From NCBI RefSeq assembly GCF_001592085.1, contig NZ_BCWD01000008.1:1-64000 (forward strand): a stretch of DNA of 64,000 nucleotides. The letters run 5' to 3'. The notes under the pieces are model-generated. The model saw only the letters and a list, made by a program, of their open reading frames with translations. It was not told where the DNA came from and ran no database searches. The position numbers and the translations under genes are program-made. This stretch comes from Levilactobacillus senmaizukei DSM 21775 = NBRC 103853. Lineage in GTDB: Bacteria; Bacillota; Bacilli; Lactobacillales; Lactobacillaceae. This document shows positions 15,844 to 24,251 of the stretch, piece after piece (position 1 is the stretch's first letter; each line of letters starts with the position of its first letter).

Positions 15844-18489
15844 ATGAAACAACCAATTTACCAACGGACGGTGGCGGACCTCTTAGAGGCCTTACAGGTC
15901 ACCGAACAGGGTTTAAGCGAGCAGCAGGTGCAGGAGCGACTGGTCAAGCAGGGTAAGAATGTGTTGAATCAACAACAGACCAGTTCGCTATTACAGAAAT
16001 TTTTGGCTCAGTTCAAGGACTTCATGATTATCGTGTTATTGGTGGCAGCGCTGATCGCCGGGATGACGGGGGAAGTGGTCGATGCCATTATTATCTTGGT
16101 AGTGGTTGTTTTGAACGCCGTCTTTGGTGTCTTTCAAGAGGCGAAAGCAGAAGAGGCCATCAACGCGTTAAAGGAAATGTCGGCGCCTAACGCGTCGGTT
16201 CGTCGCGGTGGTGAGATTGTCACCGTCAAAAGTGAGGACCTGGTTCCTGGTGATGTGGTACTGTTGGAGGCCGGCGACATTATTCCCGCCGACCTGCGCC
16301 TCATCGAAGTTGCCTCGCTGAAGGTTGAGGAGTCCGCATTGACCGGTGAATCCGTGCCGGTGGACAAATCGGCCGACCAGTTGGACACAGCGGACCTGGC
16401 CATTGGTGATCGCACCAATATGGCCTTCATGAACAGTAACGTCACCTATGGCCGGGCAACGGGGTTAGTTGTTGCAACCGGGATGCAGACCGAAGTTGGT
16501 CGAATTGCCGGCATGATCGAAGCCGCCGATGAGACGACCACGCCACTGCAAGCAAACTTAACCCAACTTGGGAAATCATTGACAATTTTAATCTTAATCA
16601 TCGCCGCCATTGTCTTTGGGATGGGCATGTGGCGCCAGACCGAGAGTTTGGTTGATATGTTACTGACGGCCATCTCCTTAGCGGTGGCGGCCATTCCGGA
16701 AGGCTTGCCAGCTATTGTGACCATCACCTTAGCTTTGGGGACGCAACGAATGGCTAAGCGCCATGCGATCGTTCGAAAATTACCGGCGGTTGAGACGTTG
16801 GGGAGTACGGACATTATTGCCTCGGATAAAACCGGGACATTAACGCAAAACAAGATGACCGTGGAGAAGGTGTACCGGAATCTCCAGTTGGTCGATGCCC
16901 ATAAACAGCATTTTCAACAGACGGATCGGCTAGCGCAGGTCATGATTCTAAGCAACGATACCAAGGTGACCACGGAAGGCCTGACGGGTGATCCAACCGA
17001 AACGGCACTGGTTCAATATCAGTTAGACCAGGACTTTTCGGTGGATCAGCTCTTAAGCGCCATGCCCCGTGTTGGTGAAATTCCGTTTGATTCGGAACGT
17101 AAGCTGATGACCACGGTGCATCCCTTGGCTGACGGTCGTTACCTGATTGCAGTTAAGGGGGCGCCCGATGAATTGTTGAAGCGCGTCACGCAGATTGAAT
17201 TGAAGGACGCGGTTTACCCGTTGGAGACGAGCACGCGCGAACAAATCCTGAACACCAACCATGATATGGCGACGCAAGCCTTACGGGTCTTGGCGTTTGC
17301 CTATCGAATTGTGCCGGATGTTCCGACCGACTTAACCAGTGCGACAACGGAACAGGACCTGATCTTCGCTGGGCTGGTGGGGATGATTGACCCCGAGCGG
17401 CCAGAGGTGGAACAGGCCGTGGCCGATGCGAAGTCCGCCGGGATTCGGGCGCTCATGATTACCGGTGACCATCGTGATACAGCGGCTGCAATTGCCACGC
17501 GACTTGGAATCATCGACAAGGGCGAAACCGATGCCGTGATTACCGGGGCTGAGCTGGACGACATGGATGATGCGACCTTTGCCAAACGTGTCGGGGACTT
17601 TGCCGTGTATGCCCGGGTTGCACCAGAGCATAAGGTGCGGATCGTCAACGCTTGGCAGCGCCACGGTAAAGTGGTTGCCATGACCGGGGACGGGGTGAAT
17701 GATGCGCCGGCATTAAAGGCGGCCGACATTGGGATTGGCATGGGGATTACCGGGACCGAAGTTTCTAAGGGTGCTAGTGATATGATTCTCGCTGATGATA
17801 ATTTTTCCACGATTGTGGTGGCAGTTGAGGAAGGTCGTAAAGTCTTCGCTAACATTCAAAAGGCCATTCAGTACCTGTTATCCGCTAATCTCGGGGAAGT
17901 CTTGACTTTATTCATGATGACCATGTTAGGTTGGCAAATCTTGGCGCCCGTTCACATTCTCTGGATTAACCTGGTGACCGATACGTTACCGGCCATTGCC
18001 CTGGGGATTGAACCCATGGAAAAGAATATTATGCGGCAGCCGCCTCGTGGTCGGCAGTCCAATTTTTTCTCCGGGGGAGTCTTAACGGGAATCCTGTATC
18101 AGGGACTACTCGAAGGGGTAATTACCCTTGGGGTGTACTGGTTTGCCATCACGTACCCCGTGCATTCGGCCGCTAACTTGGCCCATGCTGATGCCTTAAC
18201 CATGGCGTTTGCCACGTTGGGCTTGATTCAACTTTTCCACGCCTTTAACTCCAAATCGATCCACGGGTCGCTGTTCACGGTTGGTTTGTTCAAAAACAAG
18301 TTTTTCAATTGGGCGATCCTGATTGCCTTTGGCTTGTTGGCCGCAACCATTCTGATTCCTGGATTAAATGGGATGTTCCACGTCACCCACTTAGACGGGC
18401 ATCAATGGGCCACGGTCCTGGTGGCTTCCTTCCTAATGGTCGTGATCGTGGAAATCGTTAAGTTCTTCCAGCGTCGCGTGTTAAAATAA
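15844..18489 (+). CDS. Cation-translocating P-type ATPase, probable Mn2+ (or Ca2+) exporter
   Basis: An 881-residue P2-type ATPase. It has an N-terminal cation ATPase domain, TGES actuator loop (167-170), the TM4 motif PEGLP (285-289) typical of Ca2+/Mn2+ pumps, the phosphorylated aspartate Asp328 in DKTGTLTQNK, a KGAPDELL nucleotide-binding segment, and TGDGVNDAP in the hinge. About ten membrane helices are expected, with the C-terminal six visible after residue 670. Sequence alone cannot separate Ca2+ from Mn2+. The Mn2+ riboswitch immediately upstream argues for manganese efflux, as for lactococcal YoaB. The ATG follows GGAGG with an 8-base gap. Confidence 0.92.
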   Translation: MKQPIYQRTVADLLEALQVTEQGLSEQQVQERLVKQGKNVLNQQQTSSLLQKFLAQFKDFMIIVLLVAALIAGMTGEVVDAIIILVVVVLNAVFGVFQEAKAEEAINALKEMSAPNASVRRGGEIVTVKSEDLVPGDVVLLEAGDIIPADLRLIEVASLKVEESALTGESVPVDKSADQLDTADLAIGDRTNMAFMNSNVTYGRATGLVVATGMQTEVGRIAGMIEAADETTTPLQANLTQLGKSLTILILIIAAIVFGMGMWRQTESLVDMLLTAISLAVAAIPEGLPAIVTITLALGTQRMAKRHAIVRKLPAVETLGSTDIIASDKTGTLTQNKMTVEKVYRNLQLVDAHKQHFQQTDRLAQVMILSNDTKVTTEGLTGDPTETALVQYQLDQDFSVDQLLSAMPRVGEIPFDSERKLMTTVHPLADGRYLIAVKGAPDELLKRVTQIELKDAVYPLETSTREQILNTNHDMATQALRVLAFAYRIVPDVPTDLTSATTEQDLIFAGLVGMIDPERPEVEQAVADAKSAGIRALMITGDHRDTAAAIATRLGIIDKGETDAVITGAELDDMDDATFAKRVGDFAVYARVAPEHKVRIVNAWQRHGKVVAMTGDGVNDAPALKAADIGIGMGITGTEVSKGASDMILADDNFSTIVVAVEEGRKVFANIQKAIQYLLSANLGEVLTLFMMTMLGWQILAPVHILWINLVTDTLPAIALGIEPMEKNIMRQPPRGRQSNFFSGGVLTGILYQGLLEGVITLGVYWFAITYPVHSAANLAHADALTMAFATLGLIQLFHAFNSKSIHGSLFTVGLFKNKFFNWAILIAFGLLAATILIPGLNGMFHVTHLDGHQWATVLVASFLMVVIVEIVKFFQRRVLK

Positions 18490-18521
18490 AACTAATAATC
18501 GATTAGAAAGAGGCGACGACG

Positions 18522-19607
18522 GTGTCTTTAACCTATCAAACGTGTTTACAGGCAGTTGAAGTGGTCCTGGCGAGTGGGAGCGTACCCACCATCGTCGGTG
18601 AGGCTGGGATCGGCAAGTCGGCCCTGGTGGCCGATCTGGCCGCTAAACGACATGCCAAGCTGTTCACCACGGTGGTTAGCCTGGTGGAAAAGGGAGATCT
18701 GGTAATCCCGGTGCCGCCACTGACGACGGATTCGTTTGTACAGACGGACGATTACGGTTCATTAGCCGATGTGCAGTTTGGTTATTCACACACCCTAGTT
18801 GCCATGATTCGCCAAGCCGAGGCCCATCCCGACCAGGAAATTATTTGGTTCCTGGATGAATTTAATCGGGGGACGCAGGCGGTCCAGAGTGAATTAATGA
18901 ACTTGGTCTTACAACGCCAGATCAATACGCTAAAGTTACCACGCCAGGTGCACTTGATTCTGGCTGAGAACCCGGACGCGACCATGGCTGGTTTTGAACA
19001 GAGCCATTATGGGGTGACGCCGGGGGATGCCGCCATCGCCGATCGGACGACCCGTCTAATTTTGCGGGCTGATACGCCGAGTTGGTTAGATTGGGCGACC
19101 GCAGAAGTCGCGGGACAGCCGCGGATCGACCCGTTGGTGACAGCCTATTTGGCCGAGAATCCCGGCGACCTGTACGTGGCGACGACTGGCACCATGGCCG
19201 ACGATGACCTGCAGCCAACGCCGCGGGCCTGGGAACGGGTTTCACGGGCCTTACGGCAGGTTGACCGGGAGAATCTCTGGGGTCACCTCGAAATGTTGAC
19301 CGCGATTTTACAAGGAAACTTAGGCATCACGGTGGGGATGGCCTTCGCCGGTTATATCAGTGAGCAGCGCCCCGGATTAACGGTCGAGCAGGCCTTTCAG
19401 GCTGAGGATGCGGTGGCGACCTTCACCGACTTAGTACCCGCACAGCAGCAACAGATTTTACAGTTGTGTCTCGCTGCCGGAGCAGATTGGCCATTGACGG
19501 TCGCAGCTAATGCGCGTCGGTTCACTGAACTCCTGGAGGTGTGCCCACCGGATGGTCAGTTTGCGGTTGCTCAGTTAATGGCCGATGAGCCAGATCTACT
19601 CGAATAA
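18522..19607 (+). CDS. MoxR-type AAA ATPase, apparently truncated by an in-frame stop
   Basis: A 361-residue AAA ATPase with Walker A VGEAGIGKSA near 27-36 and Walker B IIWFLDEFNRG near 106-116, a family that usually works with a VWA-domain partner as a chaperone-like pair. The next gene encodes such a partner. The frame stops at TAA 19605-19607 but stays open afterwards for 31 codons (LADQVSMMPAVAGLYQLLTK and on). It ends at TAA 19701-19703, which overlaps the start of the VWA gene as TAATG. The natural reading is that the gene once ended there, coupled to its neighbour, and that a codon such as CAA became TAA. GTG start; AGAGG is 8 bases upstream. The substrate is unknown. Confidence 0.85.
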   Translation: MSLTYQTCLQAVEVVLASGSVPTIVGEAGIGKSALVADLAAKRHAKLFTTVVSLVEKGDLVIPVPPLTTDSFVQTDDYGSLADVQFGYSHTLVAMIRQAEAHPDQEIIWFLDEFNRGTQAVQSELMNLVLQRQINTLKLPRQVHLILAENPDATMAGFEQSHYGVTPGDAAIADRTTRLILRADTPSWLDWATAEVAGQPRIDPLVTAYLAENPGDLYVATTGTMADDDLQPTPRAWERVSRALRQVDRENLWGHLEMLTAILQGNLGITVGMAFAGYISEQRPGLTVEQAFQAEDAVATFTDLVPAQQQQILQLCLAAGADWPLTVAANARRFTELLEVCPPDGQFAVAQLMADEPDLLE

Positions 19608-19702
19608 CTGGCTGACCAGGTTAGCATGATGCCGGCCGTTGCCGGACTCTATCAGTTATTGACCAAGATTGGTCAACGGAGTAGCCAGATCGAGGTGTCC
19701 TA

Positions 19703-21052
19703 ATGGCTAATTTAAGTCAAAATTTACGTGAACTGGCGACCTTGTCACCAGCACAACAAACGACCGCGACTGGTAAACTCTATCGTGATGCCGTGATCTA
19801 TCTGCTGCGGACCGATCCCTTTTATGGGCGTGTCCTCAGCCGCCTCAATGTGACCACCACTGCCCAGCAGCGGTGGCCTTTGGCGTTGGTCAGCACGGCC
19901 AATGAGTGGCAGTTACGGTTGGGTAGCCAGGCGTTGGTCGCGAGTCGTTGGACGGGGCCACAAATGGTGGCAATGTTGCGGCATACGGTGTTGCATCTCC
20001 TGTGGGGGCACCCAGACCGGTATGCCGATCAGCAAGGGCCTAAGCAGGCCCCACTAGTTCGGTGGGCAACGGACGCAGCGGTCAACGACTACCTGACGGA
20101 TTTGCCGGCGGGGGCGGTGACCAGCGCCGCGCTAGCTCGGCTTTTAGAACACCCGGTAGCACCGCGCCAGGACTCGGCGATCTATTTAGATCAGCTACGA
20201 CGATGGCAAGCAGCCGCACCGGTTGGGACCGATCAACGTGCCAGTAGCATTGGCGGAACTAAAGCCGATCCGGATGCGGCCATTGGGACCACTGTGCCAG
20301 GGTCGGTTGTTAGTGAACAGGACGGTCACGAAGACTGGCAGACGGGGACGATTACGACTGCAACCAATCGTGAACAGTGGCGTTCTCAGCTCTTTCAGAA
20401 TGTTAGTGGGTCCTTATCGACCAAACAACGGGGAACGCTCCCTGGGGCCATTCAGGCAGTCTTAACGCCGATGGTTGCGGCGCGTCCTTTAGACTGGCGG
20501 TCGCTGCTGCGGCGCGGCCTCGGCCAGGTTCCGGCCGGTCGGCGTCCAGCCTATGGTCGCTTCAACCGCCGGCAACCGTATCGCATGGAATTACCCGGGA
20601 CCCTGGTCCAAACATGGCAGAAGATTGCGATTTTTGTGGATGAGTCTGGCTCCATGGGGAATGCTGAAATTAGTTATCTGCTGGGGCAGATTGCGACGAT
20701 CCTGGCGGTCTATCCAGCCACAGTCACGGTGTATCCGTTCGATACGCAGGTCCATGAGCAATCAGCGTTTACGCTCGAACGTCGGCCCACGACTTTGCGA
20801 AGAACCGGCGGGGGCGGTACCCGATTTCAGGCGGTCCTCGATGCCTTGCCCCGATTAGTTAGTGGGCAGCCGGGGGAGCTGGTTATTATTCTTACCGATG
20901 GTTTCGGCGAGAATACGCTTCGCTTAACCGCACCGGCCACCTTTCTATGGCTACTAACCAGTCCGGTCGAAAAATTTTCGGTGAGCCACGCGCCGGGGAC
21001 CGTGATTAGTCTAACGAACGATCCGCAGTGGCAGGCCCTAAGGAGGCAATGA
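19703..21052 (+). CDS. VWA-like domain protein with DUF2201-type putative metallopeptidase N-terminus
   Basis: A 449-residue cytoplasmic protein. The N-terminal half resembles the DUF2201 putative metallopeptidase domain, with HTVLHLLWGH at 94-103. In that motif the glutamate expected in HExxH is replaced by Thr, so hydrolase activity is doubtful. The middle (about 170-230) is Gly/Thr-rich linker. The C-terminal VWA-like domain starts at about 308 with IFVDESGSMG, a MIDAS DxSxS-type metal site, and continues with VIILTDGFG. The pairing with an AAA ATPase upstream and a small protein downstream suggests one functional unit. Start ATG 19703 lies inside the ancestral stop of the ATPase; GAGGTG precedes it. 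Confidence 0.85.
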   Translation: MANLSQNLRELATLSPAQQTTATGKLYRDAVIYLLRTDPFYGRVLSRLNVTTTAQQRWPLALVSTANEWQLRLGSQALVASRWTGPQMVAMLRHTVLHLLWGHPDRYADQQGPKQAPLVRWATDAAVNDYLTDLPAGAVTSAALARLLEHPVAPRQDSAIYLDQLRRWQAAAPVGTDQRASSIGGTKADPDAAIGTTVPGSVVSEQDGHEDWQTGTITTATNREQWRSQLFQNVSGSLSTKQRGTLPGAIQAVLTPMVAARPLDWRSLLRRGLGQVPAGRRPAYGRFNRRQPYRMELPGTLVQTWQKIAIFVDESGSMGNAEISYLLGQIATILAVYPATVTVYPFDTQVHEQSAFTLERRPTTLRRTGGGGTRFQAVLDALPRLVSGQPGELVIILTDGFGENTLRLTAPATFLWLLTSPVEKFSVSHAPGTVISLTNDPQWQALRRQ

Positions 21053-21054
21053 AG

Positions 21055-21348
21055 ATGACAACTTTAACCGCAAATGAATTACGAGCGCTGCTGAAACAGT
21101 CGGCGGCCTTCAAGAATGCTCAGGCGATTCTGGCTGACGAATGGGGTGCTCGTGCGGAAGAGAACCCGTTGTTTCGGGCCCCAATTAGCGTCGCCGATCT
21201 GCAGTTTGCCAAGAATCTGCAGGCCACGGGAGTCAGTCAACGCGGCGTCGACTTTGAAGATTACGCTGCCGTTCAGGATTGGATTGCGGCGAATCGCCAA
21301 TTTTTAACCGAAACGGATCTGGCTTGGTTGCAACGGCCGTTTGATTAA
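21055..21348 (+). CDS. Small uncharacterised protein, third gene of the MoxR/VWA cluster
   Basis: A 97-residue soluble protein (MTTLTANELRALLKQSAAF and on) with no membrane segment and no recognised motif; Trp and acidic residues cluster in the second half. ATG 21055 was chosen because AGGAGG lies 8 bases upstream; the in-frame ATG 21049 would overlap the stop of the VWA gene but would sit only 2 bases from the ribosome site. The 2-base gap to the VWA gene implies cotranscription and probably a related role. Function unknown. Confidence 0.75.
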   Translation: MTTLTANELRALLKQSAAFKNAQAILADEWGARAEENPLFRAPISVADLQFAKNLQATGVSQRGVDFEDYAAVQDWIAANRQFLTETDLAWLQRPFD

Positions 21349-21372
21349 TTTTAAGGTGTAAAGAAAAAACCC

Positions 21373-21401
21373 TTTACATCATATCCAGAAACTGGTATAT
21401 T
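21373..21401 (+). promoter_or_regulatory. rpsP operon promoter
   Basis: TTTACA, 17-base spacer, TATATT, 34 bases before the rpsP start. Confidence 0.75.
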
Positions 21402-21435
21402 ATTACACGTTGAAAGAAATACAGGAGGTGTCTAC

Positions 21436-21711
21436 ATGTCAGTAAAGATTCGTTTAAAGCGGATGGGCTCAAAGAAGCGTCCATTCTACCGGGTTGTGGT
21501 TGCCGATTCACGGAGCCCTCGTGACGGTCGTTTCATCGAACAAGTTGGAACGTACAATCCAGTTACCCAACCAGCAACGATTACGTTAAAGGAAGAATCT
21601 ATCATGAACTGGTTGAACAACGGTGCTCAACCTTCAGATACGGTTAAGACTTTACTCTCTAACGCTGGTATCATGAAGCAATACCACGAAGCTAAGTACA
21701 CTAAGAAGTAG
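21436..21711 (+). CDS. rpsP: 30S ribosomal protein S16
   Basis: Small-subunit protein of 91 residues, opening [19 protein letters not shown], the conserved S16 N-terminus, with [19 protein letters not shown] following. AGGAGG is 8 bases before the ATG. It heads the rpsP-khpA-rimM-trmD series that in most Firmicutes links ribosome synthesis and tRNA methylation. Confidence 0.98.
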   Translation: MSVKIRLKRMGSKKRPFYRVVVADSRSPRDGRFIEQVGTYNPVTQPATITLKEESIMNWLNNGAQPSDTVKTLLSNAGIMKQYHEAKYTKK

Positions 21712-21720
21712 TGATTAGCG

Positions 21721-21981
21721 ATGACCGATTTTAAGGCACTAATTCTAGCAATTGTTAGCCCACTCGTTGAACATCCCGAAGACTTGGTGGTCACACCGGT
21801 TGAAACGGATCGTTTCTACGAATATCGGTTAGCCGTCCACCCCGATGATGTCGGTCGTGTGATTGGCAAACAAGGCCGTGTGGCGCAGGCAATCCGTACG
21901 ATCGTCTATAGCGTCCGCGTGCAAGGTAATAAACGGGTGCGACTCATCATTGATGACCGCCCGGCAAAGACTCTCGAGTGA
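21721..21981 (+). CDS. khpA: KH-domain RNA-binding protein KhpA (YlqC)
   Basis: An 86-residue single KH domain. The RNA-binding GxxG loop is GKQG within DVGRVIGKQGRVAQAIRTIV. In streptococci and lactobacilli KhpA forms a complex with KhpB/EloR and influences cell elongation and RNA regulation. It lies 9 bases after rpsP, the usual position. Confidence 0.95.
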   Translation: MTDFKALILAIVSPLVEHPEDLVVTPVETDRFYEYRLAVHPDDVGRVIGKQGRVAQAIRTIVYSVRVQGNKRVRLIIDDRPAKTLE

Positions 21982-22008
21982 GGCGGCGACGTTTCCCTCG
22001 AGTTTTTT
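21973..22008 (+). terminator. Terminator-like hairpin after khpA
   Basis: CTCGAG (21973-21978) pairs with CTCGAG (21997-22002), followed by six T. The stem includes the khpA stop codon region. It could attenuate transcription into rimM. Confidence 0.6.
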
Positions 22009-22093
22009 GTATCCAAAGATAAATTAGCCGTGCTGACCAGACGAGATCGGTCAGGACACTTAAAAAATTATGAATGAAGAGGAGGCCGGTAAC

Positions 22094-22612
22094 ATGGCTT
22101 ATTATACGGTGGGAACTATCGTTAACACCCATGGGATTAAGGGGGAAGTGCGGGTCATTGCGACCACAGACTTTCCTGAAAGTCGTTTTGCAGTGGGTTC
22201 GACGCTCTATACTTTTCAGTCAGGACAGACCCAGCCCGTGTCGTTAAGCGTGGCATCGGTGCGTAAACACAAACAGTTTTACTTGTTGAGCTTTGACGGC
22301 AAGCCTTCCATTAACGATGTCGAGATTTACAAGGGGAGCACGCTCAAAGTCACCGACAATGAGTTGGAAACGGGTGACCTGCGGCCAGGCGAATACTACT
22401 ACCATCAAATTGTTGGCTTGAAGGTGGTCACTGAAGATGGCGAGGAACTGGGTAAGATTAAAGAAATTCTGGCACCCGGGGCCAATGATGTTTGGGTGGT
22501 TGACCGGCCAGGTAAGGACGACTTGTTATTACCCAAGATTGACCAGGTGATTAAGCATGTCGACTTAGACGCTGGTCAGGTCACGGTTGAATTGATGGAG
22601 GGACTCGAGTAA
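22094..22612 (+). CDS. rimM: 16S rRNA processing protein RimM
   Basis: Assembly factor that binds S19 and helps mature the 3' domain of 16S rRNA. The 172-residue protein has the N-terminal RimM domain starting [20 protein letters not shown] and a PRC-barrel C-terminal domain ([20 protein letters not shown] to the end). ATG 22094 is set by GGAGG 8 bases upstream; an in-frame ATG eight codons earlier lacks a site. Its stop overlaps the trmD start as TAATG. Confidence 0.95.
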   Translation: MAYYTVGTIVNTHGIKGEVRVIATTDFPESRFAVGSTLYTFQSGQTQPVSLSVASVRKHKQFYLLSFDGKPSINDVEIYKGSTLKVTDNELETGDLRPGEYYYHQIVGLKVVTEDGEELGKIKEILAPGANDVWVVDRPGKDDLLLPKIDQVIKHVDLDAGQVTVELMEGLE

Positions 22613-23391
22613 TGCGGATCGATGTTTTAAGTTTATTTCCAGACATGTTCTCTGGTCCCATGCACGATTCCATCGTGGGTAAGGCCATTCAGAACGGTCA
22701 TTTGACTATGCCGGTCACGAACTTTCGGGACTACTCCACTAATAAGCATGGTAACGTTGATGATTATCCCTTTGGGGGTGGCGCGGGAATGTTGCTCCAG
22801 CCGCAACCGATCTTCGATGCTTTGAAGGCTACCGAGGAACAGGCCGCGGCTGAAGGTTTACCCAAGGGTCGCGTGATCTTACTCGATCCCGCCGGGGTAA
22901 CCTTTAACCAACACGTGGCGGAGGAGTTTGCTCATGAGGAACATTTAACCTTCCTGTGTGGCCATTATGAGGGCTATGACGAACGCATTCGGACATTGGT
23001 GACCGATGAGGTGTCCCTGGGCGACTTCGTGCTGACAGGGGGCGAATTGGCCTCGATGGTCATGATCGATGCCACGGTTCGGCTGTTGCCAGGTGTCTTG
23101 GGGAACGCCGAGTCGGCGCCGGGAGATTCATTTTCCTCAGGGTTGTTGGAATACCCACAATACACCCGTCCAGCCGATTTCCGGGGGATGACCGTGCCGC
23201 CAGTGCTAACGAGTGGTGACCATGGTAAGATTGCCGAATGGCAGCAAAAAGAGGCCCTCCGCCGGACCTACCAGCGCCGGCAGGACCTAATCGATCACCG
23301 CAAGCTGACGGCAGAACAGAAGCGTCTGCTAGCGGATGTTCGGATCGAGGAAGAAGAACGCCAGGCGGCAGCTAAGGAGTCAAGAAAATAA
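22612..23391 (+). CDS. trmD: tRNA (guanine37-N1)-methyltransferase TrmD
   Basis: SPOUT methyltransferase making m1G37, which prevents +1 frameshifting. The 259 residues show [13 protein letters not shown], the knot signature [12 protein letters not shown] and [16 protein letters not shown], and a C-terminal helical domain. It is one base overlapped with rimM, implying coupled translation. Confidence 0.97.
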   Translation: MRIDVLSLFPDMFSGPMHDSIVGKAIQNGHLTMPVTNFRDYSTNKHGNVDDYPFGGGAGMLLQPQPIFDALKATEEQAAAEGLPKGRVILLDPAGVTFNQHVAEEFAHEEHLTFLCGHYEGYDERIRTLVTDEVSLGDFVLTGGELASMVMIDATVRLLPGVLGNAESAPGDSFSSGLLEYPQYTRPADFRGMTVPPVLTSGDHGKIAEWQQKEALRRTYQRRQDLIDHRKLTAEQKRLLADVRIEEEERQAAAKESRK

Positions 23392-23393
23392 TC

Positions 23394-23422
23394 TTTACAG
23401 GCATATGCTGATATGGTAAACT
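23394..23422 (+). promoter_or_regulatory. rplS promoter
   Basis: TTTACA, 17-base spacer, TAAACT, starting just after the trmD stop. Confidence 0.7.
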
Positions 23423-23427
23423 TGTCT

Positions 23428-23492
23428 TTGGCTGTTTAGCCACAAAAACAACATTCCGCTGTCGAAATAGAGAATGAATGTTGGCGAAAGGA
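23428..23492 (+). promoter_or_regulatory. Ribosomal protein L19 leader
   Basis: A leader between the promoter and rplS contains a small hairpin GGCTGTTTAGCC, then AACATTC (23450-23456) pairing with GAATGTT (23476-23482). The sequence ATTCCGCTGT inside that stem and GGCGAAAGGA after it resemble the L19 leader described in Firmicutes, a likely autoregulatory binding site for L19. The family assignment is from memory of the motif. Confidence 0.6.
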
Positions 23493-23503
23493 TAGATTAA
23501 ATT

Positions 23504-23866
23504 ATGCGCCAAAACAATTTGATTGCTAAGATTAACCAAGAACAATTACGGGACGATGTTCCTGATTTCCGTGCTGGTGACACTGTTCGTGTCCACGCCC
23601 GGATCGTTGAAGGTACGCGTGAACGTATCCAATTGTTTGAAGGGGTTGTCATCAAGCGTAAGGGTGCCGGTATCCAGGCAACCTATACTGTACGTAAGAT
23701 GAGTAACGGTGTCGGTGTTGAACGGATTTTTCCATTAAACTCCCCACGAGTTGCTCAGATTGACGTTATTCGTCAAGGTCGCGTACGTCGTGCTAAGTTG
23801 TACTACCTCCGTGATCTTAATGGTAAGGCTGCGCGGATTCCAGAACGCCGTCGGGCTGCTAAGTAA
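23504..23866 (+). CDS. rplS: 50S ribosomal protein L19
   Basis: Large-subunit protein at the 30S-50S interface, 120 residues. It carries the conserved [20 protein letters not shown] and [20 protein letters not shown] segments. It has its own promoter and structured leader and ends in a terminator, so it can be expressed apart from trmD. Confidence 0.98.
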   Translation: MRQNNLIAKINQEQLRDDVPDFRAGDTVRVHARIVEGTRERIQLFEGVVIKRKGAGIQATYTVRKMSNGVGVERIFPLNSPRVAQIDVIRQGRVRRAKLYYLRDLNGKAARIPERRRAAK

Positions 23867-23876
23867 GTCACACTTA

Positions 23877-23909
23877 AAACATCAATCCGTTGAGGTTGGT
23901 GTTTTTTTG
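23877..23909 (+). terminator. rplS terminator
   Basis: AACATCAA pairs with TTGGTGTT, with additional inner pairing, followed by seven T. Confidence 0.85.
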
Positions 23910-23938
23910 TTGATTTGAAAATTTTTGTGAAATAATCC

Positions 23939-23967
23939 TTGACGATCATCACTTTGTCGTGTATAGT
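23939..23967 (+). promoter_or_regulatory. Strong promoter with no protein gene behind it
   Basis: TTGACG, 17-base spacer, TATAGT: close to consensus. It lies about 285 bases before the next start codon and is followed by a terminator at 24046-24088, so its direct product would be a short RNA. Confidence 0.7.
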
Positions 23968-23973
23968 TGTCTA

Positions 23974-24088
23974 TTGGAGTTTAAGAGATGCTAATAACGT
24001 GATTCAGAGAGATTGGTTAGCAAGCCGGAGTTTCTTAGATTTTAAAAGTTGTCCGCTCATTCAGTTGGAATGAGGGACGACTTTTTTT
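23974..24088 (+). ncRNA. Candidate small RNA, about 115 nt
   Basis: Between a good promoter and a strong terminator is a segment without a reading frame. It folds: TTTAAGA (23980-23986) with TCTTAGA (24033-24039), and within that GCTAA (23990-23994) with TTAGC (24017-24021). The 3' end is the terminator hairpin. It does not carry a T-box antiterminator sequence or any riboswitch core that I recognise. An independent sRNA or an attenuating leader of the secreted-protein gene are both possible; that gene seems to have its own promoter. Confidence 0.5.
24046..24088 (+). terminator. Terminator of the candidate small RNA
   Basis: AAGTTGTCC and GGGACGACTT pair, and CTCATTC and GGAATGAG extend the stem; seven T follow. 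Confidence 0.85.
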
Positions 24089-24199
24089 GTCGACAGATTT
24101 AACCGCAGTGGTGATGACCGATTCAGTGGACTAGGCTATGGTGTCGAAGGTAGCGTTTGATTATCGCTTGAAATGGTTCGATGCACATCGGTTTTTATC

Positions 24200-24228
24200 T
24201 TCAACTATTTCGCTGTGAGTGCTAAACT
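24200..24228 (+). promoter_or_regulatory. Promoter of the secreted-protein gene
   Basis: TTCAAC, 17-base spacer, TAAACT, 23 bases before the start codon at 24252. Confidence 0.5.
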
Positions 24229-24251
24229 AGACCACAGTGGGAGGGATTCAT

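Noticed and set aside
17301-17855. Open frame of about 184 codons on the minus strand
   Set aside because: It is fully antisense to the P-type ATPase, has no ribosome site, and its composition follows from GC-rich codon use of the real gene.
23974-24088. T-box leader
   Set aside because: A stem followed by a terminator suggested it, but the TGGnACCGCG antiterminator block is missing and the next gene is not an aminoacyl-tRNA synthetase or amino acid gene.
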